A stretch of 64,000 bases of DNA from Cercophora sp. LCS_1 (lineage: Eukaryota; Ascomycota; Sordariomycetes; Sordariales; Lasiosphaeriaceae). The notes below the pieces were generated by a model that did no database searches, was not told where the DNA came from, and saw only the letters and a program-made list of their open reading frames with translations. The position numbers were made by a program, and so were the translations under genes. Below are positions 21,001 through 32,360 of this stretch, piece after piece (the first letter of the stretch is position 1; every line of letters begins with the position of its first letter). Location of the stretch: positions 1,364,001-1,428,000 of the forward strand of contig JAPZLL010000004.1 in NCBI GenBank assembly GCA_036250225.1, written 5' to 3'.

Positions 21001-22782
21001 GGGCATGCACTGGACCAGCACAGCCGAAGTGCCCTCCGACCTCCGCTTCCGGTCCATGAGCATCTCATGTAAGCCCCTGAGTTCATCCCCGCGCCCGATG
21101 AAAAACGAGTTCGGTCGGAACTTTTCGGGGTGGATAAAGAGGGGCTCTTCGCCTTTCCGAACCAGGACCCTCGCCTGTGTTTCGTCTCTCGGGAACGAGC
21201 TGACTCTCGACGGTGGCGCCTCAATGAGGCTCTGGCTTCGGTTCGGCGATTCGTATACGGGCTCAGGAGGGGGCAGCGCCAATGCTGACGGGGCAACAGC
21301 AAGGGTGTTCTGATATAATGTAATCTCATTATTGCTGCTGCTGCTTCTGCTGGCCTCCTCGACTATAATGAACAAGAAAAATCAGCCGGGGCTCTTTGGG
21401 ATCGATGGTGCGGGTTATGATGGACCAGCAGTTTCATCATCATCCACTTCCTCAATCTCGATCGACAATGGTCTTGGCTTGTTGGATAGTGGTGATTGGA
21501 ACCAACTTCTGCCGGTGGGTTGTTGGAACCTACTGATTGCCTGACGATGTGGTGTTTCTGCTGGGAGGATTCGGTTCTAGGTGGATATGTTAGCATCGCC
21601 GTAGAGAGCAGAAATAACGCAAGCCAAGCGCTTGAGCTCACCTGATAGGATCGAGTTCGTTCGTAGTTCTCCAGACTTGCTCGAAGTCGCCGGTCGTCTT
21701 CCTCCACCTCCCAGCGGACTTGGATGACCGGGGGTGAGTCCGCAACCCACTCCCGCATCGCGGTTGAAACGTTTCGATAACCAGGGGCAATGTCGCTCTC
21801 GAACTTGCACATCCCAGAATGGCTGGCCTCAATGCCGTAGTAGATAACACCAGGAAGTTGAGGGCTGGCCGACAAAGCATCCACGACGTATACCCTAATC
21901 GAATCAGCAACTTGTGAGAAATTTGTGCGATGTAACTCACTTGGTTCCCTTGACGTCTGTCGTGTGGTTTTCATGCACCATATGTATCCGGAAGCGCTGA
22001 TAAATATCCAAAAAGTGGTTGTTAATCGAAGCCAGCGTCTCGTTGTCCTTCTTCAGCGTCCGAAGCAGGACCGGCTCCGATTCAAAGAAGCGACGAGGTA
22101 TAACGGCATCCGACATGTACTGCAGGACACGCGCCCACACGGCAAGGTCGGATCCGCTGTGCGGCGTGCCTAGAAAGATGATGCCGTACGTTGACACAAA
22201 TATCGACCTAAAGTCCTCCTGATGGTGTGCTCTGACATCGTTGGAGTATAGTAGTGCTCGTTTCATGACGATACCACCTAGACTGTGAGCAACCCAGATG
22301 ATGGGGTTACGCTCGGTACCCTCGCTCTTCCGGTGCTGGGTGAGCGACGTAACGAGGCTCTGAGCGTGCATGTGGACAAAGTTGTCACTTGGACTCCTGT
22401 CCTTCTTGCTGGAGTAGACGTCGGCATTGTAGCCGTACACGAGCACATTGGCGTGCTCGTCCTTCAGCGAGGCTGGAAGTAGGTCGGTGGGCCAGTAGAT
22501 ACCATTTTTGGCCGTCCATGTCTTCGCAGGGTTTCCGTTAAGGCCATGGACGAGCACAATGTCGGCTTTGGCCTGGGGATGTTTGTATACTGTCGTGAGC
22601 TCATACCGAGCGATATCCTTGTTGATGGACCCCTAAAAACATATCAGTCAGAGGAGGTTAGCTGGGCGGTAGAGTTGGTGGTGAGAGCAAGCGGCACAGC
22701 TCGGGACGGGACCCGACTTGTTCGACAACTGGGGGCAAGCGGACGTGCTGAGAGATAGAAACGATGGTGGGATACCTACCAT
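18086..22782 (-). CDS. NLR-type protein: esterase (SesB/LipA-like) + NB-ARC + disordered tail
   Basis: Six exons on the minus strand: 22782-22780, 22632-21941, 21894-21642, 21576-21426, 21362-20277 and 20226-18086, about 1441 residues. The N-terminal alpha/beta-hydrolase has VLVHGLNGNPAKTW, nucleophile elbow AHSLGG (Ser about 118) and GIEASHSGM with the candidate His. An acidic/Ser-rich linker precedes an NB-ARC NTPase: Walker A MPGGGKT (about 486-492), Walker B-like WLMVLDGVQ, and a GRLPLMIHVAAQHL segment. A helical region to about 850 and roughly 480 residues of Ser/Pro/Gly-rich disordered, basic tail follow. I see no WD40, ankyrin or clear TPR repeats. Related fungal STAND proteins act in non-self recognition; that role is inferred here. 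Uncertain points: the 5' end (start codon directly before a 147-bp intron; a frame opening at 22939 could supply another first exon) and the 21426 donor (GTCCAT). The stronger donor at 21533 would drop 36 residues in frame. Confidence 0.8.
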
Positions 22783-24673
22783 GCTTGCTATAGAGCTGCA
22801 GGGGCCGAGGTCGACACGGGATGATGTCTACTGTTGCTAACCATGAAAGGCTACCGCCGAATGTGGAAAAGACTGGCGTGTACACGGTAGTTGGCGGTGA
22901 CTTTGTCCTTATAAGGGCTGTTGTTAGGCTGCCCAGCAAAGGGGCGGTCGGTTGGTATATAGGGACACCGACCGAAGGCTGTACCTACGTGATGGGAAGC
23001 AGTGGCACTGACTTCAGCATCTCAGAAGATCGAGAGACAGGGTGCGACGTGATCAGTTATGCCCGGTCGCCCGTACTCGTCTTCATCGGGGTAAGAAAAG
23101 CGATCCACCCGGGGTCTATCATCGGATCTGAGAGGACAACAGCTTCTGAGCTTGCCCCGGTAAAAATGGCAATCGCGGAGAAGACCTGTCACGAGGTTGG
23201 CAAGACGAGTGACCGAGAGTGGCAGCTGAGCCACCACTTGAGGCCTGCGACCCTCCGTAGCGCGTCGCTCCTTCCCCCAGAGCCCCCCTGAGTGTGCCAT
23301 GGAAGGAGGCACCCACCAAAGTGTTTCATGTGCCACAGACCTGCGAGCCATGTCTGAGTCCGGTCGCGACTGCTCGCCGTCGGATTCGTGCGTGCGACAC
23401 CTTCTCGTGCAGTCCGGCCCGCGGGATTGGACGCCGCATCGCGGGGCGGGTAGCCGGCACTTATCCGCTGGTACCTGGCGGCTGGCAGACAAACACCGCC
23501 TTGCTGCTGCGTGCCCGGTGTGTGTCACAACCAGAGGCAAAGACAATCATTTTGGTACTCTGGGCTCATTCGGTCCCGAAAATGCCATGAACACGGCTTG
23601 AGCCTTGTGGTGATGGGCAATGGCGTGCCAAGCGACAGACTCTCCCAAGGCACTGGTTCCCGCAGCTGCGGGGCCGGGACAGTCCCGTGTCGGCTACTAA
23701 CGCGAACTCAAACTGTCAATATTCACGTCATCGTGTCCGTTGACACCCCTTCGCTGAGGGAAATTATATCTCGAGTTGTGGTGCACATAAGGTTGGCAGG
23801 TCTCATGTTGTCGCAATACCTGTCCAAAAATAAAAGGTAGAGATACGATCAGGCTGTCTCATTGTCTCATACGGGTTTACTTTACCAATCCTAGGAAACA
23901 TTGATGGCTTCGGATGGGACTGTCTGGTCCATCTATCCAGAACGTCGAATTCAACCAATACCATTGGTCCTAGATAAGGTGTCTTTGGTGGCCTCCAACA
24001 TGAGGCAGAGTTTGCTTCTGTACACTGCATTTCGGCCGCCCAACAAGACTGATTGAACGCGCCTTAGCCGACCTTCGACCTGTCTCAATAGCGGCCGTAA
24101 CAAGATGGCCTTCGTCACTTTCTGATTCTCCTTGTTGACATATCAGATTTCCCCGGCTCCTGACCGATCATTCCGCCTGACATTTCTTCGGTTAGTTCTC
24201 GCGTGTTGCTCGCGTTGGTGGTGCACGCAATGCCCACTAGACCGTCAACTGTCGCGAGCTCACGAGCCGGGGTCGCACTGCATACCACTCAGAACCGGTG
24301 CATTGTGACAGGTCGCATGGCCTCAAACTCTAAAACATGCCAGATACGGCAAGTCTCTAGGAGCCAAAACTGATTGCCCTAGTGACCAAGTCGGACCTGG
24401 TCGATGCGCAGGAGCCAAAGCAGCTTGTCAGGTCTGGGCGCAACTGCGTTGACCAGAAATGGCGTCTGGCGCGTGTAACAGAAAGGAATTCCAACTCGGC
24501 CCCTTCGGCGAGCTTCAACTTGGGTCTACAGAAAGGGGACTGGGGAAACGGGTCTAAACGTCCAAACCGAGCGCGTGCTATGTCTCTCAGCATGATGTCT
24601 GGGTCCATATTGGAACGACACCCTCCTCCGCTCGGTCGAAGCATGGCAGAGGACTTCAGCTGACCCCAGGCCT
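22783..24673. other. Intergenic region upstream of the NLR
   Basis: About 1.9 kb between the NLR start and the 3' end of the PML1 gene. Several short open frames have composition unlike coding DNA and no recognisable protein. An uncalled small first exon of the NLR could lie in 22783-22940. No RNA gene or transposon is seen. Confidence 0.5.
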
Positions 24674-25684
24674 TCAAGATTTGGGCGCAAGCATGATGAC
24701 GTATTCTCTGGTGCTTGAACCAAATTGGATCATGTCCTTATCCCGCAACTCCAGGTATCGGCTCTCGGGTACTTTGTCGCTGTTGAGAAGCGTACCGTTT
24801 GCGCTCTCGAGGTCGATCAAGTAGGGCTTGACTCGGCCGATCTTGTCCCCGTACTCGTTACGTTTTTCGGTATACCGAAACTGTATCACGGCGTGCTGTT
24901 TGCTGATGCTCGGGTGCTCTGCTGGGAGATCGACAACGGCCGGGTCTCTTCCTATCAGCCAACAGCTTCGCGCGCTGAGCTCAATGGTGTCAACAATGTC
25001 TGAACCCTTGAACACAAATAGCTTCCAGATATCTCGAGGAGCCGGTTTGCGAGCCTCGGGTGGCTCGTGGTACTTGAGCGTCACTGTGCTTCCATCAGCC
25101 TGTGTAACCGCATTGGACGCAGCGGCTAGAACGCCCGAGTTCCCAAAGTTGGGCTTCTCCACGGGCTTCTCCGGCTCCTCTCCTTTGCTGATCGCAAACG
25201 AGTCGCCTTGTGAGGGCAATGGGCCGCGACGTTTGATCAAGCTCTTTTCCGAGTTGATGTTCGGCATCTCGATACCACCATTGGATCCAGATCGGTGGTC
25301 CCGAAGCTCTCGGGTTCTTCCATCTTGACTGCGGCGACGTCGATAGTCTCTTCCGTCTCTTCCCAGATCTCTTTCGCGCTGCGATGGCTTCGCCCCTTCG
25401 TCTCGGTTCTTGCTACGATCATCTTCAACATTCCGTGAACTGTGCCTGTCGCTGCCCCTGTCTCGATCCCTCCTTCGCTCGCGCTCCCTAGACCGCGATC
25501 GTTTGTCCCGCAAATTGGGGGACTTCGAGCGTCTGCGGGGTTCACGTTCCCGAGAACGATGTCGACGACCGTGTCTGTCGTCGTCGCGGTCGCGATGACC
25601 TTTTCTTTCGTCGCCTCGGCGAATATCGGAACGGCCTCCGTCTGCTCTCCTACGAGATCCGTGATCATCGGAGTCAAGGTCCAT
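24674..25684 (-). CDS. FHA-domain pre-mRNA retention/splicing protein (Pml1/SNIP1-like)
   Basis: Single exon, 336 residues. The first ~135 residues are an Arg/Asp/Ser/Glu-rich RS-like region (DRHGRRHRSREREPRRRSKS). A linker follows, then a C-terminal FHA domain at about 235-330: WLIGRDPAVVDLPAEHPSIS, KQHAVIQFR and LIDLESANGTLLNSDKV, carrying the phosphothreonine-binding GR, SxxH and NG signatures. This arrangement matches human SNIP1 and yeast Pml1, which belongs to the RES complex that helps splicing and retains unspliced RNA in the nucleus. The start ATG lies in a good context (GAACC before ATGG). It is divergent from the RBR ligase. Confidence 0.92.
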   Translation of the reverse strand: MDLDSDDHGSRRRADGGRSDIRRGDERKGHRDRDDDRHGRRHRSREREPRRRSKSPNLRDKRSRSRERERRRDRDRGSDRHSSRNVEDDRSKNRDEGAKPSQRERDLGRDGRDYRRRRSQDGRTRELRDHRSGSNGGIEMPNINSEKSLIKRRGPLPSQGDSFAISKGEEPEKPVEKPNFGNSGVLAAASNAVTQADGSTVTLKYHEPPEARKPAPRDIWKLFVFKGSDIVDTIELSARSCWLIGRDPAVVDLPAEHPSISKQHAVIQFRYTEKRNEYGDKIGRVKPYLIDLESANGTLLNSDKVPESRYLELRDKDMIQFGSSTREYVIMLAPKS

Positions 25685-26880
25685 GGTTCAGGGTCTGTGT
25701 TGCTTCCCAATGGGAGTGAATGGCCGACCCGAAGCAACTCAGTGTTGCCAGAGCAGTGGAGCGATATTGGTGGCAAGTCAAATGTCGCGACCACTTAGAT
25801 GGGACCGAACGTAGTTGAAAAGGGAAGAGTGCAAGGCGAAATGTTCCGGCTGGTGTTTCCAGCAGCAGCATCAACACTGGTGGGGCAAATTACGACTCTG
25901 GGTTTGGGACAAGAAAATGCAAGTTAGATGTCGAGCACATTGAACCAAGTAAAAAGTGAAGCTATGCGGCATTCAAGGCTTTCGGATTTGCATTCCAGGG
26001 ATCAGATTCCATTTTCAAGCGTTCAGAATATTGGCCAACGCTCTACACAGTAGGATTTTAGTATATGCCTTCTGGAAAATTTTGACCAGGGTGTTCCCAG
26101 GTCATTTCTAATATAGATAAAATGATATTCTGAGGCATTGAATGCTGACTTTGAGCATTCATAAAATAGTTTTACGCCTCAGAATTTTGCTATACGCCTT
26201 GTTGAAATTGTGGAAGCTGTTGACATTTTTGGTGACTGCCTTTTTTTTGTTCGGGAAACTCGAGCTCCTTTTCGCAACGGCTGGAAAATTGGGTCACCTC
26301 GCCTCACGAGAGCTCGCCGCCTGGAAGTGGATCAGGGATGACCAAATGACTCCTGACTTACATAATCTGCATCGGTGCAGTGGCCTCCTCCCTGGCACGG
26401 GCGGCCTGTCCAGTGCTGCCATTCCTGCCTTCCAGCACGCCGTCGCCTGACCAACTCAACACCAACCTACTCCGCCCACTTTCCAGTCAACAAGTCAACC
26501 CGCACTCACCACCCCGCCAGCACCTTGCGCTTCTCTGCTGCAGAAAGGCCACCGGGCGCACTCATTCTGTCCTGAATTATAACGCTTCTAGCATCCTTCC
26601 TGCAAGAAAGCGCTGCAGGAGCTAACGCCAAAGCCACCACCAGACCGAGCCAAGACCCCCTCGCCGGTTGCTCACTCCGTGCTGCGGCTGCCTGATCATA
26701 GCGTGGTGATAGGACTCACTCCCACCGCTCGCAAAAGCCGGCACGATTCCTCCCACAACTCGCAAGCGGAAAGCCGCTGAGGCGACGTTATCCTCTGACA
26801 ATCTTACCCCAAACAAGAGGATCATCGCCTCAGCCGGCCCCGAAGCAGCACCTCCGACGCCCCTAACCGACGCGAACGGG
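25685..26880. promoter_or_regulatory. Divergent region with an A/T-rich island
   Basis: About 1.2 kb between PML1 (-) and the RBR ligase (+). The stretch from about 25880 to 26260 is visibly more A/T-rich than its surroundings and contains imperfect repeats of a TATRCGCCTT-like phrase near 26072 and 26190. The right part is C-rich leader. No gene is seen. Confidence 0.55.
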
Positions 26881-28597
26881 ATGGACTCAGACGACGACTT
26901 CATGTCCGCTGCGTCGAGCGAAGATGACATTCTCCCCGACGACAGCGACAACGAGGACCTTTCCGGTGGCGAAGGTGAGTGCTATATCTCTGTTGGGTTG
27001 TTGGTTGCTTCTCTGACCGGCCCCTTGCAGACTTCGATTTCGACGATGAGCCCGACCTCGACATGGGCATGTCCAAGGAACTCGAACCGAAGGAAAAGGT
27101 TCCTTGGGAAATCCAATTCAAAGTTTACCAGCCAGCGGATATCCAGTCCCAACAAAATGAGCTCATCAATGAGGTCAACATGATCCTGGACATCTCAAAA
27201 GAGGAGGCCGCCATCTTACTTCGACACTTTCGGTGGAACAAGGAGCGCCTCTTGGAAGACTACATGGATCGGCCGAAAAAGGTGCTGGAGGCTGCCGGGC
27301 TTGCCCAAACGTCGGCCAGCACACCAAAACTGGAGACCATTCCGGGGTTCATGTGCGACATTTGCTGCGAGGAGGGTGATGGGGTTCAATCATTCGCCAT
27401 CAAGTGCGGCCACCGATACTGCGTCGATTGCTACAGGCATTACCTCTCGCTGAAGATCCGAGACGAGGGCGAGGCAGCGCGAATCCGCTGCCCCTCTGAC
27501 GGCTGCCAACTCATTATCGACGCCAAGTCTCTTGATCTTCTCGTTACTCCGGAACTCAGGGATCGCTATCACGAACTGCTGAACCGAACATATGTGGAAG
27601 ACAAGGAGGCGCTGAAGTGGTGCCCAGCTCCAGACTGTCCGAACGCGATTGAGTGCGGGGTCAAGAAGAAGGATCAGGACAGGATCGTACCTACGGTCTC
27701 CTGTTTGTGCAGTCATCGGTTCTGCTTTGGCTGCAGTTTGAACGATCACCAACCAGCGCCGTGTGAGCTCGTCAAGAAGTGGCTCAAGAAATGTGCCGAC
27801 GACTCCGAAACAGCCAACTGGATTTCAGCGAACACGAAGGAGTGCCCCAAGTGCGGCAGCACAATTGAGAAGAACGGCGGATGCAACCACATGACTTGCC
27901 GTAAGTGCAAGCATGAATTCTGCTGGATGTGCATGGGTCTTTGGTCAGAGCACGGCACTAGTTGGTACAGCTGCAACCGCTTCGAAGAGAAGAGCGGCAC
28001 CGAAGCACGCGATGCCCAGGCCAAATCCCGAGTCTCCCTCGAACGGTACCTCCACTACTATAACCGCTACGCCAATCACGAGCAGTCGGCCCGCCTTGAT
28101 AAGAACATTGCGCAGAAGACCGAAGCGAAGATGGTTAGCTTGCAAAAAGAGTCGGGTATGTCTTGGATTGAAGTGCAGTATCTCAACTCGGCCTCGCAAG
28201 CGCTGCAAACCTGCCGTCAAACGTTGATGTGGACGTACGCCTTTGCCTTCTACCTTGCCCGAAATAACCTCACCGAGATCTTCGAGGACAACCAAAAGGA
28301 CCTAGAGATGGCGGTGGAAGCTCTATCCCACATGTTCGAGAAGCCTGTGACCGAACTTGCGGACCCGAAACTCAAGGTGGAGATCATGGATAAGACTTCT
28401 TATTGCAATAAGAGGCGCATTATTCTTCTGAAAGACACGGCGCAAAACCTCGCTGCGGGTAAGTCTTCTGTTCTTTAACCCTTGATGCTACAACCATCAT
28501 GTCTGGATGCAAAGTGCTAACAGGATCTACAGGTCGATGGACCTTTAACGTAGAACTCACGAAGCCATCGACCAGCGGGCCAAGCAGCCGGCGTTAG
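26881..28597 (+). CDS. Ariadne-type RBR E3 ubiquitin ligase
   Basis: Three exons, 26881-26974, 27031-28458 and 28533-28597, give 528 residues. The order is: an acidic N-terminus; a UBA-like helical segment (DISKEEAAILLRHFRWNKERL); RING1 from about 139 (CDICCEEG ... CGHRYCVDCYRHYL); IBR (CPAPDCPNAIEC ... HRFCFGC); and RING2 (CPKCGSTIEKNGGCNHMTC), whose GGCNHMTC holds the catalytic cysteine that accepts ubiquitin before transfer, about residue 315. A C-terminal Ariadne domain (ERYLHYYNRYANHEQSARL ...) comes last. It resembles human ARIH1 and yeast Hel1. The last exon is very short (RWTFNVELTKPSTSGPSSRR). Confidence 0.94.
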
Positions 28598-29887
28598 TCC
28601 GCCATCGCTAAGAGCGTTCGCTGGATAAGAAGCAGACTTACTCGCTCACGCTCATGGTGCGGACAGTATACACAAAGTCAGCCCTGTGATGCTTGAGGGT
28701 GGCTTTGGCCATGATTTTGATCTTCCTTTCATTACGGCGGGTGGCTACCACCCAATGTCTCTGTTTAACTCAGGGTTACCGCGTTGGGCCAGGAGCGCCC
28801 CAGTCAGGGCAACCTGCATCATGGTGCATGGGTAGCGTCGAGGGTGTCTTTAGGTAGGGAGCGGCTGTATTTTCTAGAAGGATGGGACGGTTTTCTTTGG
28901 GAGGGAAAGCGGAAGGGATTGCTGACCCGGTTTGGTTCTTGCTTAAGTTCTCATCAGATCAACGGAACGGAGGCCCCGGTACATAGAGCATCAGAGCCAA
29001 TGGTAATGTTCGATGACATTGTTACGACTGCCTTGCCCACTCGAGTTGTTGACAATATCAACACTGAATCCAGTCGATGAATATCCCTTGGGCCTTTTCA
29101 TGTAAGCTGTTTGTTTCGTTGAGGACTTGCCCGCTGCATGACGAAGCTGAAGGAAAAACTGGAGCCGAGCAAGCCGCCTAGCCCCAGGAGCCGATTCCCG
29201 GGGATAGTTCCGCCTTCTGGAGCCCGCCAAGACCGACAAACTTTCGGCTTGTGTTTTGGCGCAGCGCATGGTAGTTCACGGTTTCTACAGGGCGCAGGGC
29301 GCTCTGGAGCCCGACACAGCGATCGGGATGCTGGGGAAGGCGCCGAAACGGCGAGGCTTAAACACCGGGTTCAACGTGTGTGCATCGACACACCTCCGTC
29401 ACTCCATGAGGGTGTTCAGCTCGCCCAAAAACAATTACCCGCAACCCTCCCACTTCCCCGCCAGTCCCGGAGCGATACCCCTGGCAGAATGGCGGGGAAC
29501 AAGCAACTCTGCCGAACAGGCTTTCCGAATGGCGGAGTTTGAACCGGGGACTCGCGAGGACCGGCATTGCTATCGGCCATTAACGGCTGTAGCTAGGCGG
29601 ACGGTCGAACTGGGCGACGAAAATAACTACTAGCGCGGCTCCTCGGCCTTTCTGGTTGCCATTTCTCTCCGATGTTTGTGTTTTCTTCCCGGTCTCCTTT
29701 CTCCTCATAATCAGCCCATTTTCCTCTTGTCGCCTGGGTTGCTGGACCAGATACCCCCCCTCATTCCCTTGTGCTGTCTGTTGTTGTCGCGGCCAGATCA
29801 ATTGCCGAGACCCTTGCCCCGCCGTATCCCTACAATACCCGCGCTCGCGACAAAGGCGACCGAGACCAAGACAGACACACAGTGAAG
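28598..29887. other. Intergenic region upstream of the CoA-transferase
   Basis: About 1.3 kb between two same-strand genes. Open frames are short and non-coding in appearance. A CCTCGG hexamer at about 29641 matches the core reported for fatty-acid regulators of the FarA/FarB type, but a hexamer is weak evidence. Confidence 0.5.
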
Positions 29888-31499
29888 ATGCCGTCGGCCG
29901 CATTGTGTATGAGGACGCTCCGGGCGTACGCAAAGCACGGCAATAACCATGCCGCGCTGTTTGCGCGCGCCTTCTCGGCCACGTCTCGGCGGGCCGAGAT
30001 CAACAAAGTGTATCCGTCGGCGACCGAGGCCCTCAAGGACATGAAGCCCAACAGCACCGTGCTGTGCGGTGGCTTCGGTCTCTGCGGCGTGCCCGACACG
30101 CTCATCGACGAGGTGCTCAAGAAGCCCGAGATCACAGGCGTCACGGCCGTGTCCAACAATGCCGGCACCGACAACAGCGGCCTCGGCAAGCTGCTCAAGA
30201 CCAAGCAGATCAAGAAGATGATCGCCTCGTACATTGGCGAGAACAAGACGTTTGAGTCCATGTACCTCACCGGCGAGGTCGAGCTTGAGCTCACGCCCCA
30301 GGGCACTCTGGCTGAGCGCTGCGCCGCGGGGGGCAAGGGCATTCCGGCCTTCTACACGCCCGCCGCCTTCGGCACCGTCGTCCAGACCGGCGAGCTGCCC
30401 CTGCGCAACAACCCCGACGGTAGCGCCGCCGAGTTCTCGTACCCCAAGGACGTCAAGGTTTTCAACGGCAAGAGCTACCTGCTTGAGCACAGCATTGCCG
30501 GCGACTACGCCTTTGTCAAGGCCTACAAGGCCGATCGGCTCGGTAACTGCCAGTTCCGTCTCGCGGCGCACAACTTCAACGGCGCCATGGGCCGCAACGC
30601 CAAGATGACCATTGTCGAGGCCGAGCACATTGTCGAGCCCGGCGAGATCCCTCCTGAGGCCGTCCACCTTCCCGGCATCTACGTCAAGCGCGTCATCCAG
30701 TCCACGGCCGAGAAGAACATTGAGAAGTACACCTGGGCCAAGGACGAGAACGATCCGGATGCCAAGAAGGCCCTCGGCACCGGTGACACGGCGGCCAAAC
30801 GTGAGCGCATTGTCCGCCGCGCCGCCAAGGAGTTCAAGAACGGCATGTACGCCAACCTTGGTATCGGCATGCCCATGCTGGCTCCTGGCTTCGTCGAGGA
30901 GGGTGTTGAGGTGCAGCTCCAGAGCGAGAACGGCATCCTCGGCCTTGGCCCCTACCCCAAGAAGGGTGAGGAGGATGCCGACCTCATCAACGCCGGAAAG
31001 GAGACCGTCACTCTCAAGGCCGGCGCCTCCGTGTTCGGCAGCGAGGAGAGCTTCGGCATGATCCGCAGCGGCCGTATCAACCTTACCATCCTGGGCGCCA
31101 TGCAGGTCAGCGCCACCGGTGACCTCGCCAACTGGATGTTGCCCGGCAAGGTCAAGGGCTTTGGCGGTGCCATGGACTTGGTCAGCAACCCCAGCGCCAC
31201 CAAGGTCGTCGTCACCATGGAGCACACCGACAAGAAGGGCAACCCCAAGATCGTCAAGCAGTGCGCCTTCCCCCTCACGGGCAAGGCCTGCGTGTCCAGA
31301 ATCATCACCGAGCTTGTAAGTTCCCACCCACCTAGGAGCGACCCTGACAATGGCTGATCCTCGACAGGGTGTCTTTGACGTTGACTTTGCCAACGGCCTT
31401 ACTCTGATCGAGGTCGCCGATGGCGTCACCGTGGAGGAGATCAAGAGCAAGACCGAGGCGCCGTTCCACGTCGCCGAGGACCTCAAGCCTATGCTTTAA
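29888..31499 (+). CDS. Succinyl-CoA:3-ketoacid CoA-transferase, mitochondrial
   Basis: Two exons, 29888-31315 and 31368-31499 (52-bp intron), give 519 residues. The enzyme moves CoA from succinyl-CoA to acetoacetate in the matrix, the activating step of ketone-body use. The first ~38 residues form a basic presequence (RTLRAYAKHGNNHAALFARA). The alpha part starts INKVYPSATEALKDM with the CoA-transferase I signature GGFGLCGVPDTLI. The beta part from about 315 carries ANLGIGMPMLAPGF, and QSENGILGLGPYP with the catalytic Glu at 347. Both halves are fused in one chain, as in eukaryotes. Length is typical. Third positions are strongly G/C, producing a long antisense shadow frame that is not a gene. 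Another in-frame ATG eight codons on has no advantage. Confidence 0.95.
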
Positions 31500-31736
31500 A
31501 CGGTTATAAAGGGAGTAGGCGGCGTTGGCTAGCATTTTTTGAGCGAAAAGCATACGTAATGGGAAAGACTGGGAGGCATCATCCATGTATTTTTCTAGAT
31601 TGAAAGGGGCCATCGTGCACGCGTATCTCGGGTTACTTTTGGCATATCGTTACAGTGGTAAATACCAAGGCTGTTTTGTTGGTTGTTCGAAATTCCCCTC
31701 CTTATCATCATCACCCCCAACGGTGAAACCTCTGTT

Positions 31737-32360
31737 CTAAGCCTTCCCAAGGACGTTCTCGGCGAGCGAGACGCTGGTACCCGTGTTATCGGGCTCGACA
31801 TCAACCGACTTGACCTTTCCGTTCTCGACAACAATCGTGTACCGCTTCGACCGCTCGTTGCCGAAGATGGCAGACCCATCCCAATCCATGTCCAACGCCT
31901 TGGTGTATGCGCCGCTCGGGTCGGCAAGGAACCGGACCTATCAACGCTGTTAGGTACAAACTCACCACTCAGCCAGCATAGTGAAAGGTGGGGGGGAACA
32001 TACACCGGCGTCCCCAGCAGGGTCAAGAGCCTCGCCCCAAGCCTTCATGACAAAAGCATCATTGACCGAAATAACAGCCAGCGCATCGTAGTCCTTGATC
32101 TTAGGGTGCTGGATGAACCCTGGGACGTGCTGCGCCGAGCACGCAGGCGAAAAGGCAGCCGGGACGCCCAGGATGATCATGTTGTTGACCTTGGCGGCCT
32201 CATCGGCAAGGTTGACCTTGTTGCCGGGCGAGCCCTCCTGGAGGACGTCGAGACGGGGGAGCGGGTCACCGACTTTGATGAGGGCCGGGCGGGTCGTGTG
32301 GAAGGCGCGGGCCGCTGCGGGGAGACGCAGGGCGCGGAGAGTAGCGGTTCGGAACGACAT
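31737..32360 (-). CDS. Mitochondrial 1-Cys peroxiredoxin (Prx5/AhpE-like)
   Basis: Two exons, 32360-32004 and 31937-31737 (66-bp intron, CTAAC branch), give 185 residues. It reduces peroxides using a thiol on a thioredoxin fold. The N-terminus (SFRTATLRALRLPAAARAFH) looks like a mitochondrial presequence. The active-site region is VPAAFSPACSAQHVPGF with peroxidatic Cys74, followed by VNDAFVMKAWGEA and LADPSGAYTKALDMDWDGS. Cys74 is the only cysteine, so a 1-Cys mechanism with an external reductant is expected. The C-terminus is KA, not a peroxisomal SKL-type signal. It is convergent with the CoA-transferase (237 bp) and divergent from the DUF167 gene. Confidence 0.93.

Noticed and set aside
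29500..29560. B-box-like phrase on the minus strand (GGTTCAAACTCC)
   Set aside because: It is one base too long for a B box, and no A box or cloverleaf can be formed around it.
29798..31486. 562-codon open frame antisense to the CoA-transferase
   Set aside because: It mirrors the G/C third-position bias of the sense gene, spans its intron and has no recognisable domains.
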